Shown one piece after another: positions 1 to 11,200 of a stretch of 64,000 bases of DNA. Within the stretch, counting starts at the first letter, position 1. Each line of letters opens with the position of its first letter. The stretch is from assembly GCF_030463565.1 (NCBI RefSeq), contig NC_134648.1:14579306-14643305 (forward strand). Direction: 5' to 3'. The DNA is from Pelecanus crispus (Eukaryota > Chordata > Aves > Pelecaniformes > Pelecanidae). The position numbers and the translations under genes were made by a program. The notes beneath the pieces are model-generated. The model was not told where the DNA came from. It made no database searches and was given only the letters and a program-made list of their open reading frames with translations.

Positions 1-164
1 AGGTGTTGGGGAAATTAGAGGGTGTTAAAGAACAGCAGCAGAAATGATATAGTGGCTTGAAAGAGAATTTAGATTAAATGTCAAGAAAATATTCTTTATA
101 GATTATTCTAAGCTGTTATACTAAACATGGAGGCTATGCAAGAAAACCTAGGAGGACACTTTCC

Positions 165-989
165 GTCTGGAGGTGGCCCTGCAGGAGGGACCTGGACAGG
201 CTGGATCGATGGGCCAAGGCCAGCTGTATGAGGTTCAACAACGCCAAGTGCCGGGTCCTGCACTTGGGTCACAGCAACCCCATGCAACGCTACAGGCCTG
301 GGGAAGAGTGGCTGGAAAGCTGCCTGGCCGAAAAGGACCCGGGGGTGTTGGTTGACAGCTGGCTGAACATGAGCCAGCAGTGTGCCCAGGTGGCCAAGAA
401 GGCCAACAGCATCCTGGCCTGTATCAGGAATAGTGTGGCCAGCAGGAGCAGGGAGGTGATTGTCCCCCTGTACTTGGCACTGGTGAGGCCGCACCTGGAA
501 TACTGTGTCCAGTTTTGGGCCCCTCAATACAAGAAAGACATTGAGGTGCTGGAGCGTGTCCAGAGAAGGGCAACAAAGCTGGTGAAGGGTCTGGAGCACA
601 AGTCTTATGAGGAGTGGCTGAGGGAACTGGGACTGTTTAGCCTGGAGACGAGGAGGCTGAGGGGAGACCTTATCGCTCTCTACAACTACCTGAAAGGAGG
701 TTGTAGTGAGGTGGGTGTTGGTCTCTTCTCCCAAGTAGCTAGCGATAGGACAAGAGGAAATGGGCTCGAGCTGCGCCAGGGGAGATTTAGATTGGATATT
801 AAGAAAAATTTCTTCACGGAAAGAGTGGTCAAGCATTGGAACAGGCTGCCCAGAGAGTCTCCATCCCTGGAGATGTTAAAAAAACGGGTAGATGTAGCAC
901 TTTGGCACATGGTTTAGTGGGCATGGTGGTGTTGGGTGGATGATTGGACTGATGATCTTAGAGGTCCTTTCCAACCTTAATGATTCCTA
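165..989 (+). mobile_element. CR1 LINE, 3' part of ORF2 and tail
   Basis: The plus-strand frame at 228-917 reads the CR1 reverse-transcriptase C-terminal region: [64 protein letters not shown], then the tail [13 protein letters not shown]. It is followed by the CR1 3' signature TTGGACTGATGATCTTAGAGG...CCTTTCCAACCTTAATGATT. Little frame disruption, so a relatively young 5'-truncated copy. The weak match to another CR1 segment at about 60-110 is too decayed to call separately. Confidence 0.93.
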
Positions 990-1051
990 GTTTTTAACTT
1001 TCATTATAAATAATCCAGCCACCAAGACAGGAAACATGAAATTGCTACTCT

Positions 1052-1163
1052 ACCCTTACTTGGTTTAGTGGTGGACTTGGTAATGTTAGGTTAATGGTTG
1101 GACTGGATGATCTTAAAGGTCTTTTCCAACCTAAACGATTCTTTGATTCTATGATTCTGTGAT
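1052..1163 (+). mobile_element. CR1 LINE 3' tail fragment
   Basis: Contains GGTTTAGTGGTGGACTTGG, GGTTGGACTGGATGATCTTA, AAGGTCTTTTCCAACCTAAA and then ATTCTATGATTCTGTGAT, the terminal repeat of CR1. It is in the same orientation as the copy ending at 989 and separated from it by about 60 bp of other sequence, so it is a second insertion and not a continuation. Confidence 0.88.
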
Positions 1164-4100
1164 CATGGAGTCCATGCGTCTTTCTGTGTGTTCCCACTTG
1201 CAGCTTTAGAACACTTTGGCCAATTCATCTCATTGGACACAGAGAGAAAATAAATGTTTTGTGAAAACACGCTGCTGAGAGGGGCTAATCAAGTGCCCTG
1301 AGAAGAAGGCTTCAGTATGAATGCCTCTTTATGGGCATCTAGCAGAGAAGGAGGTCTTCCATATCCTACTTAGCAAAAGCTTTGCTTAGAGCACACATCT
1401 TCTTTAAATATCAAGTCCAAAAGCGCAGGGGAAAAAAATGTACAAAACTCTGAGTTCTGGTTCTCACAGAGCGTATTTCATTTCCGATCCCTGTGACTGT
1501 CTGAAAAAGTGGTGGCTTTCTTTTTCACTCACTATGATGAACATTTTACCAGGAAAATGTAAATGGCACCTAGGCATTCCTAAACGTGGGAGTCAGTGTA
1601 CAGTTTGAAGATAGCTTTGAGGGCTGGATTTTGCATTGCTGAGGCCAGAGGATAGTCCTGTATCACACTGTCATGTTTTTTTCAGTTAAAGCTTTTACAA
1701 AACATCTAGCTGGTTTGTTCTTGGGCTGTATTTTTTTGTTTGGATGGTTTTGCATGCACAGGAAGGGATAGTGAATGCCTTACTTCTGGAAAAAACACAA
1801 TCTTAGCATTTCTAAACCAAAGGGTAACCATGGTTTTGGGATAGAAACAAAGAAAAAAGGCAAAGTGCCTGCTGCAGAGCATGAACAGAACGGTGGGTGC
1901 TGTCCTCCTGAGGAGCAGCTTGGTTGAGATTTGAGGAGCGATGAGAACAGCATCCTTTGCTTTGCTGTCATCTTGGACAGGTGTCACACGCTTCTCAGAC
2001 TGCCATTTCCCATCTCTAACCCTCCTCCTTCACTTCCTGGGGTCTGAAGAACATGCACATTTTATAAAGGAAGTCATGTACCGTAACCCTGATGAATGGA
2101 GTGCGAGCTTAACATAGCAACAGCCCATATGTACTTCCTGTATGTCAAACTTTATTTTTTTATTATATGTGTATGTATGTATCCCCGCATTTTACAGCTG
2201 GTCAGATGTCGCAGAAAGACATATTATCTACACTAAGAGTTGCTGAATCGTACAATAACTTAAGTCTAAATAACTTCATAAATAGTCAAGTTGGGCTCAG
2301 TAGCAATTCCTGAACCCCTCTAGGTAGAGCACATAACAGCTTTCTTGGAAAAAAGACACTTCGATGGTCTGAATATTCTCAGCTAGCTGGCTGTTGTATT
2401 AGGTGTGCTATAAACATACTTCTTTAAGATTTGCTTTTTCCAGTTGAGTGTTAATATTGTTAAAAGATTAAAAAAACCCACAATAATTCTAATTGTGATA
2501 CTGCTATTAAGGACTTCATCTACATTCAGAAACCTAGTCTCTTAAACAACATAAACGTTAGCTGGGGCATAATTTCATTTCTGGACTTAAAGCTATTGAA
2601 GGGACGGGGTTAGACAAAACATGCTCTGCTTGCCCTGTAGCTGTTTTGCAAAGTTGATTTGAAGCACTGAACTGACAAATTATTAAATGTGTTGGATAAA
2701 CCTTAGGTAAAAAGATTGCAAAGCCAGGTAGGCTGTATTTGGTGGAGTTACCACATGCAGCAATCAGGTCTGTGTGAAGGCAGTCCTCAGGCTGCTGCAG
2801 GGGAGTTGAGAAACGTTTCAAAAGGAGAGCAGCACTGTGGCACCATTCAAATCTAAATGGAGGTTAGTGCTCTTCCCACAGCATTGAAAATGCCCTGTTG
2901 AAGTACTCACTCAGCATTTCCATTTATGTACTGTGTATTTGACAGCTTTTTGCATATGGTGCTTCTAAGTTGCCTGTGCTGTCAATTTCCTCTATAATTT
3001 GCATGGGTTCTTCACAATAAAAAGCTATGGAAAACAGTATACTTTTTTAAAATCAAGAAATCATTATAAAAGTTTAAAAATCAACAGGGAAGATTTAGAA
3101 CTAGGTGCCATGAAATTCCCCTTTAAAATTATTTTGGTAATGAAATGACTAGCGTGTATCCCTTTGGCCTGATTATCTTTAATTGAATTGAATCTTTTAA
3201 AGCAGAAACAAGGCCTTGTGGATAATTTAGAAAACTATTCCCTTTAAATACAGTTTCACCTTTGTCAATTATTTTCTGCTTTCTTTATATCTTTTTTTAA
3301 TAAAGAATATTTGCATGAGTATAAGATGTTTTGCAAAGGTTTATCTACACTGCTATTTCATCCCCGCCTCAGTGATGCTGCTCTCTACACGACATCACAC
3401 TTGTTTCCCCAGTGACCTACTGCTACAAGGCATTCCTGCTGGAGCAATGGGACTTTCTTGTAAATGAGATGCTATGCTTTCCATCACACACTTTGAATAA
3501 TTCACTAAAATTCAAGTGCATGATAACAGCTTCCTCAAAGTCAAGCCTGAGCTAACCTGAGAGAGGTTTTGGTCAGTGGTGGTATACCTGGGCAGTTTCA
3601 CTAAAGCCTATAGCACACATCACCTAAAAGAAAAAAGTGGTTTTAATAGTAGAACTTCACGAATTATTGATATCACTTCCTAATATGTATTTACTGTAAT
3701 TTTCTGTGCTCAGGAGTTTAGCTGCCTATGACAGTGTTTCCTAGCAAGAGCAAATGTTAATTAAATCTAATTTTCTCTTGTCTTGCTTCTCTTAAAAATA
3801 TTTGCAGCTGGGTACTTACAAAAGTAAAGTTAGTTATTTTCGGTACTGTTTCAAACCTGGTTTTCATTTTCTTTATGCAAGTGCGTGCAGCCTGTCCCAG
3901 CACCAGTGATCAGTGTCCAGGCTGCCTGGCTTTCCTGCTGCATGTGCCAGGAGGGGGAATTTTGCAGCTGGCATCAGGGGGTGAGCTGCAGCCCAGCCTG
4001 GCAGTCCCCATCTCTGGTGCTTCTATCCAATGCCTCCCGCCACCAGACTCGGTGGTGGAGTATCTGAGTAATTCAGTTCAGTTCCAAACGGCGGAAGGGA

Positions 4101-5064
4101 GTGCAGGGGCAAGTCCTGGCTGGGTATGGAGATAGAAAGCAGGATGTCAAGTACACGGAGGAGTAAAATAGTGAACTCAAAATTGTTGAATTGATGGCAG
4201 CAAGATAATAGAATAATGCATGAGCTTAGATTTATTGAGATTCTAGTGCCTTTCCATTGAATGAAATCATCCACAGCACCATTTCAGGCTCTCTGCAGTC
4301 TTACTCTAGCATCCATGCATCCATTTATGCTCACTCCCCTTTCTTGTTTTAAATTCTCTCTGCCTCTCTCAAGGCGAGAAACCATTTTTTCCTCTCTAAA
4401 ATGCTGAAGACTGTATGTCCCAAGCTATATTCAGTCTCCTCTCTTACATTGCTTTACCCAGCACCTTTTTAAGGAGAACAGTTTGAGGTGCCATCACTTT
4501 TCTTTATCTTTCATTAATCATTTGGTAAAATCAGGTAAAATACTACTTCTTACGGCAATAGCCAAAAATCTATACTGGGCAAACACTGCAGTCCTGTACC
4601 AGGATGCTAGATGGGTAGTGGTTTATACATTAACATGCCTTTGCATAATACTGAAATATCAGGCGCACAGCAGAAAACTCTTATGTTGTTGGGGCTTTTT
4701 GGGGCAAAGATCCAGAAGTAAGAGTTCAGGTTTTCATCCTGTTAGGGATACTGATTCATAGGGTCTTTGGACAAGTATATAGCTGTTAAACTCCATGTTT
4801 TGTTAATTGTCCTGCCAGCTTTTTCTCTTCTTAAAATCAAGAGAGTAATTGTGCATACCTAACTCCCAGCACTGCATATAGTAAGTGACTGAGGATTAAG
4901 TTTACAGACTTACTGCTTAGGGTACAACAAGTTACTTTATTCATCAGTGGTGGTGCATTTAAAAGTAGAGAAAAGAGGTCAGCTGCACCTGCTGCAGTTT
5001 TAGGCTGCATGTAGAAGGGTGAAAAGTGATAGAAGAAAAATAATCATTGTGTGTTTTTTTGCAG
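1164..5064 (+). other. RIC3 intron 1 (3' part), no other gene seen
   Basis: AT-rich intronic sequence. It has short open frames only, none with recognisable similarity or codon bias. A slightly GC-richer patch at 3880-4130 has overlapping frames on both strands and no recognisable family. There is no CpG-rich stretch of the kind expected around RIC3 exon 1. Confidence 0.6.
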
Positions 5065-5288
5065 GGAAGCTTGGTCGCTTTCCACCAGGGATGCATTACC
5101 AGGCCATTCCTGACAGCCGAGCTGCCCCTCATTTTCCAAGGTCTCACCTTGCTGAAGCCGTTGCCAAAGCCAAGGCAGGTGGAGGTGGTGGTGGAAGCAC
5201 TGGTGGAACTGGGAGAGGTCTTGTGGGGCAGATTATCCCTATATATGGATTTGGCATCTTCTTATATATCCTGTACATTTTATTTAAG
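5065..5288 (+). CDS. RIC3: RIC3 exon 2 (glycine run and membrane segment)
   Basis: The acceptor is a T-rich tract ending GCAG at 5064 and the donor is AAG|GTAAGA at 5289. The 224-nt exon starts with the last two bases of a split Gly codon. It encodes KLGRFPPGMHYQ near its start, HLAEAVAKAKA, a run of six Gly followed by STGG, then GRGLVGQIIPIYGFGIFLYI, the second hydrophobic segment of RIC3. It ends in phase 0 after LFK. The glycine-rich linker is longer and simpler than I would expect from human and is built mainly of GGT/GGA codons, so its length may vary. Confidence 0.95.
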
Positions 5289-8200
5289 GTAAGACCAACA
5301 TAATTTGAAAAGCCAGAGAAATAACTAAAAAACCCTCAAAACAGAAATGATAGTCCGGCTTCTGTACCTGGTTCCATTTCAGCCTTGCTCAAAAAAAACC
5401 CCTTATGCTAGACCTTTGACTGGTGGTTGAAAGATTGGTGTATCCTGTGGGTTTTGCTATTGCAAAGACTGTAGCTAAGAATGGAGGGATGGGTTGCTGA
5501 AATCCTGTATTGGCCTCTGGCTTCTTACAATTTTTTTAAGGATTTTTTTTCCCCCTGAAAAATGTGTATGTCTAGAACAGTGTTAGATTAATCTTGAATA
5601 TACATATAGTATTCTATTAGGTGTGACTACATATTATATATACACTGTATATGTCATGTATTGTGTTATGCATTTAAAGTAGGAGAGAGGCAGTACAATT
5701 ATTGCATACCTTCTGGAACAAAAGCACCACACTGTTGGAGAACGGGAGTTTGTAAGGTTATATTGACCACACTGGAACTACCACAGCTGAGGAACTGCTT
5801 GAAAGATAGTTTACAAAAGCACAGCCAAAATTTCCCCTCAAGTGTTTCACACATAGTTTGAACTTCTCATGGCTTTTTGTTATGCAGACGTGACTTGCAT
5901 GTAGGTGACAAGAGTCAGCTGTGGGGCAGGAGGGAGAAGTGGACTTGTGGAAATGTTTTTTACTTTGAGTGGGGGCTAAATACAAACTGAGCAGCTTGCT
6001 GTCGACAGACAAGAGGCAAGAACGAGGTGAATTGGGTGAGCTGATCAAACACGAAGACAAAAGAAATAGATTGCCTGCAGCTTCTGTATTGAGCCAGCCA
6101 GTATCTTTGCTGCAGGTACAAAGTTGGTAAGGAATAATGGCAGAAAACGTTGCAAGAGGGACAAGTGCGGTGTCATGACCCAAACTGGGCTGCCCAGAGA
6201 GGATCATGGTGGTTCTGTGATTCCCTTGGGCTAAATTAAGGTGAAATGACACCAAATGATCGCTTAAACACTTACATTGATGGTAAACACCAACCTGAAC
6301 TTGGAAAGCATAACAGTAGGCAACCTGAACGAGGAAAATGCAACAATAGGCAATGTGGGTTCTAATTCAAATACGTGTCAGAGGAAAGGAAAAGGAAGAA
6401 AGGGTGGGGGGAGGGAGAGAAAGAGATCACCACCCTTGGATCCCGCAATGTCGATGGTAACCGTGGCAATCCGCTGGCGGTGGGCACGCTGCTCTTGGAG
6501 CTCAGGGCCTCCAGCTGCGCCAGCACTGGGTGAGGGAGGCCGGTCCGGAGCAGCAGCAGCGTGGAGTCCTCCGGTGGTGGGGGTGCACACGTGGCTCCTC
6601 AAAGTTGTGTCCTTTATAGGCCAGTCCCCGCATCTAGTCTCACTCTCCTTGAGGCTTGTTCCAGAATGTTCTTCACCTTCTGTGCAGGCGCCACTGGGGG
6701 GGACGGGGTGTGGTTGCGAGGGGTCTTTTGGGTGGTTGTGAGCCCCTTCTTCAAATGAACGCCACATGACCTTCAGCCATCAGAAGGCAGAACTGTGCAT
6801 CCTCCGACACACCTCCCAGCTCCATGTGTTCGGTTCGGCTTCTCACCTGTGGCTCAGTAGTGCTATGCAGACCCTAATTTATCGCTATGCAGACCTTAAC
6901 TTGTCCCACCATGACATTTGAGACATTAACTCTTTCAGTCTCTCACATGGGTTCACATATAATTCCTTCAGAACTTGTCCTGTATTTCACAATAATTGCC
7001 CAACGCACTTTTTTTCCCCTCCTATACGCAGAAGAATTACAGGATCAGGCTGCAACAGATAAATATTCTAAAATGAAAAAGTTATTTTTGATGAGTTATA
7101 GTTTCACTATGCTTAGAAATATCATTTGTTCCAAGTGTCTTTTGGGAGTTTTCAGCTGGCAAGATCTCCCAAGCATCTTTCATGGTTGCCTGTTTTTGCT
7201 GCTGAGCATGCTTTTCCGTAGTTACTTTCTGGCATATTTTAGTTTTCCATCCTTTTTTCTGTAGCCTTTGGGGCTTATATATTACTGTTGCTGTAACTCA
7301 TAGAAGGGTTGTCTTTTTTTCACTCATCAGCTGGCTTCCAAGGGAAAAACTGTTGCTGGAGAGCGGAAATGTGCTACTGCTGCATCTGGAAACATGAAGA
7401 GGAAAATCAGTGAGTACGACTTCTGAGTTGTATCTGTGTAGCTCTTGACTCTGTGAGGCATGGTCCAACTGAGTTCTTCAAGTTCTGGGCACACTGTAAA
7501 GCTGCTGTTCACCCCCGTAAAGAGCAAGCCAGAAGCTTCTGTGTTGGAATAAGCAAGAGTTAAAGTGAATTACTGCACCATCACTTTCTAATCTTATTCA
7601 GCTAATGAGACTGCAATAGTAGCCTGATCCCATGCTCGCCTGGAAGCAATGGCTTTTCCTGAGGTTCACTGAATTAACTGTACGGATTTGCTGAAAAGCT
7701 ATGGAGCTAATGATTAAAAATGGATAATAGGATGTCCATCTGTAATTATTCTATAATCCATAATATTCTAGTAATTGTATATAAAGATATTATTAAAAGC
7801 TGCCTTCATTTTTTTGAATTTGCGAATCCTAAGCCATCACCAGGCATTTCCCTACTTTTTCCCTTCCCTTTTTACAATTTTGATGAGAAAGCAAACAGTA
7901 TTCTGAAATGTTACTGTGATTTTACCTAAATATCGGTGGGATAGATTCAACTATTTGTAGACATTTATTAGATAAATTAATATGCTTACTGTTAAAGATT
8001 GGATGAGTAGTTACCATAACAGTCTTTAAATGTGTCATGTTTAGCTGGCTAAATTGTAATAGGAAAGAAAAGTACTTAGGGCTTTATAGAAGGTGCTAGC
8101 AGTAAGGTAATTCTCTTAACATAGCTGTAATTATCTTGACATTAATGCGTATATTAGGAATACCTAATGTACTCAGTACTATAGACTGTATTTTCAGTGC

Positions 8201-11200
8201 ACTTGTACTGCATTGTGCCTGGCAATTTTGTGCAATTTATTAGCAACGGTAATTGTATTTTTTTCTCTAATGCTTGGTAAGAGAAACTAACTTTTCAGTA
8301 AGTTAATATTTACTGTCATTATAACCCAAAGAACTAGTGATGAAAATTATTCTGCCTTTTTCTAGAGCTCTTTATTTGTATTCCTAAAGCATTCATTGCA
8401 AGCTGTAGCAGAGCAGGGGACAAGTCACTGGACTAGGAACCACTTACGTAGTGACTTGGAGGGAGTAACTTCCTTTCTCTTTGCCAGTTTCCCTTCCCCT
8501 ATTTTTAAAGTCTCAGACAAATAATTACATTCTCTGCAGAATAGAGGTCTTTGCCAAAGAAGGATGTTTGTGGATGGCTTTCTCGATTCCTACGATGTCA
8601 GAGTTCCATTGTGCCTTTGTGCTGCTTAAATGGGTGTGCCTGTAGCAGCTGAATATTTAACTAACCCAGGCTGGTTTCATTTTGTTCTGCAGTTGGGAAC
8701 AATGAAGTCTCAGCTACAAGATTTTGAGCATGAGCTACAAAAGCCAAACAAGGAGCTCTAGCATTTTTGTTGATGTCCATGCTGTTGCATCTTTATTGTT
8801 AACGCTTTTGGCTAACTTAGAGCCAGTATGGGTGTTCCTGCATGCATACGTATGTGTCTACTATAGTATTATGGACACATTTTTTTGAAAAAAGTGCAAC
8901 TGTGGACATACTGTGCTTTGCTCCCCAGACAGACACCATGTGGCTAGCTGTTGTTCATCCCGGTAAGCCTGGCAGACCATTAGCACTCACTGCCTACCCT
9001 GGCACGCCTGTGCAGGGTTGGATGCCATCAAGCCCATGAACTTTATTCTGTTCAACAAAGATGTGGTTTCTCAAACCATAGACTCATTAGAAAATGCCTA
9101 AGTGACCTTTTGTCTCTGTTCCCAAGGTCTTAACAGGGAAATTCCATGAGAACTATTAATTCGGCAGTAGACAGTAAAAGACTATGGTTTCCTTGGGGGG
9201 GGAAGTATTTTCTTTTCCCTAACTTTAATCTCGAGGGCACTTACAGTGACCCACTCACTCTGCTTATTGGGAGGTTGCTCAGGAGCCTTTGAAAGAATTC
9301 TGGTGCTTTCTCTGTGTCTTATTACCATTGACAATAGTCTCCACCTTCTTATATCAGGAAAATTAGATAGAACTCTTTAAGCTGCATGTTTTACTTTCCT
9401 CACAAACAGTTTGGTTTGGTACAGCATATGCTACCTGTGATAATGGGACAGGGATACATTTTCAAAGCTCCTACTGACAGATCTTGTGATCTTGTTTGTT
9501 TTACAGCTGACTATGAGCTCACTCAACTCCAGGAAAAACTGAGAGAGACAGAAGAAGCTATGGAAAAATTAATGAACAGAGTAGGACCTAACTATGACAG
9601 GTATGTTTCAAATTACAGCAGTTCAAGGAGAGATTCTGCTCTGATGAGAAATTAAACTTTCTTATACTGGCTATATTAAAATAGCATTTTTATTACTACT
9701 TCAAATTGTAGAAATTTGATTTTACACATCACACTTTTTGTTCTGCAGTTTTTCTCTTTTCAGCGTCTGTACTTCAAATAAATAATTTTTTCCAAATTCA
9801 TTTTCCTTAAACAGAAAAACAACTATCCCTACCCTTCCCCTTTGTACAGTGTGTTATTTGGAAGATAATGACAGGTATGTGTAAACAGAAAATAAAGTGT
9901 CTACATTTAAAGTATATAAAACAACCTGTCTTATGTGACCAAAGTAATATTCTGAATGATTCCTAAGAGACCCATTTGTTTTATGTTATTTTCCAGTTCT
10001 AGGGATCATTTTTCTAAATAGAAATGCTATTATAATCTATGTAAATGCCTGTTAGAATATCAATAAAATATATCTTTAAGGGCAGACTTGTATAATAATC
10101 TGATTCCATAACTTAGTTCCACCCTGTAGCCAGTAAATCCATGCATTTGCTGCTAAATATAAAAGAAAAAAAGAGTTGTAAAATCAGGATTTAAAAATTT
10201 ATTATGTTCATCAATGTTTGCTATAAATCTGAGATCACTATTCTACATTATAAAGAAACACTGGAAACAAGTCTATGTTTTTCATAAGGAGTGTAACAAT
10301 ACATCAATAGGACAATGCATAACTGCAGTGTTTAAAAATTTAAATACCATGAATATTAAGATGATGTTTGCAAGCAAAAAAGATAGCTGTTCAGGCTGTA
10401 ACGCATGTTAACTTTGGATCAGTCAATGCCTGTTTTAACCCATTCTGTAGGAACAATTCTGTGCTGAATTTGCACGTTTATGTTCTTCATTCCTGCTTCA
10501 AACCGCATTCTCTTTGAGCAGGTAGTTTTGCCCACTTTGCACCATGCTCTGTATTGCGGCTGCACTCGTCTCAGCAAGACGAGGTGCCAAACTTGCCTGT
10601 GTCAGGCCAGGTTTCAGCGAGACAACCCCTAAGCAGCCCTGGTTTTGTTAGTGAAACAGAAGGATACTATTTTGAATATTACTCTTCTCTGTTTTGGAGA
10701 CCTAATGCAATGCTCTACGTGTACCTTTAAGCTGCCAGAAATAGGCTTATGAGCTGCCCAGATATGGTGCTGGCTCTCAGGATAGGATATTTTTTACTGA
10801 GAAAATGGGTTTAGGGTCTGATCCAGTATTTGTTCCACTCTGTGTTACTGGCTCAGAGCCTTTATTTAGTAGAACTTCCCTGCTTTGTTCAACCAAACTA
10901 TTTATATAGATGGATCTAAAAGCCTCAGGGGAAATCAGAATCTGAATCTAATAAAGAATTTTGTATGAAGCCTCTTTAAAGAGAAGGGGGAAAGCACCTC
11001 TAGATGGAGCAAATAGCTGTTTTTCAAATACACCCAGACTTTGAAGCTTTCTTAATCTACACTGAAACTCATTAAGTTCAGTAATACCAGATGAATGTCT
11101 TAAAATAAAATGTATGGTTAGAAAGTGTAATTAGACCACAGAGTACAGTGCTAGGCTTATTCATTCTGGATGATGATAGATTTAAATTAAAAGGAAAGAG

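Larger units (their letters stand above)
5289..7330 (+). other. RIC3 intron 2
   Basis: AT-rich flanks around a GC-rich block at about 6400-6860, described separately. Apart from that block and the 30-bp tandem at 6291-6350 I see no gene. Confidence 0.6.

Noticed and set aside
3875..4274. Overlapping frames (plus 86 residues, minus 83 residues) in a slightly GC-richer patch
   Set aside because: Mutually shadowing, low-complexity, no family likeness; position inside RIC3 intron 1 gives no support.
1..5064. Search for RIC3 exon 1
   Set aside because: No CpG-rich segment and no frame resembling the N-terminal hydrophobic segment; exon 1 is taken to lie upstream of the window.
6380..6860. Calling the GC-rich block a retroviral LTR
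   Set aside because: It has a TATA box but no poly(A) hexamer in the expected place and no matching target duplication; kept only as an unclassified block.
9386..9655. 89-residue frame spanning RIC3 exon 4
   Set aside because: Only 9507-9600 is exon; the flanks are intron that happens to stay open.
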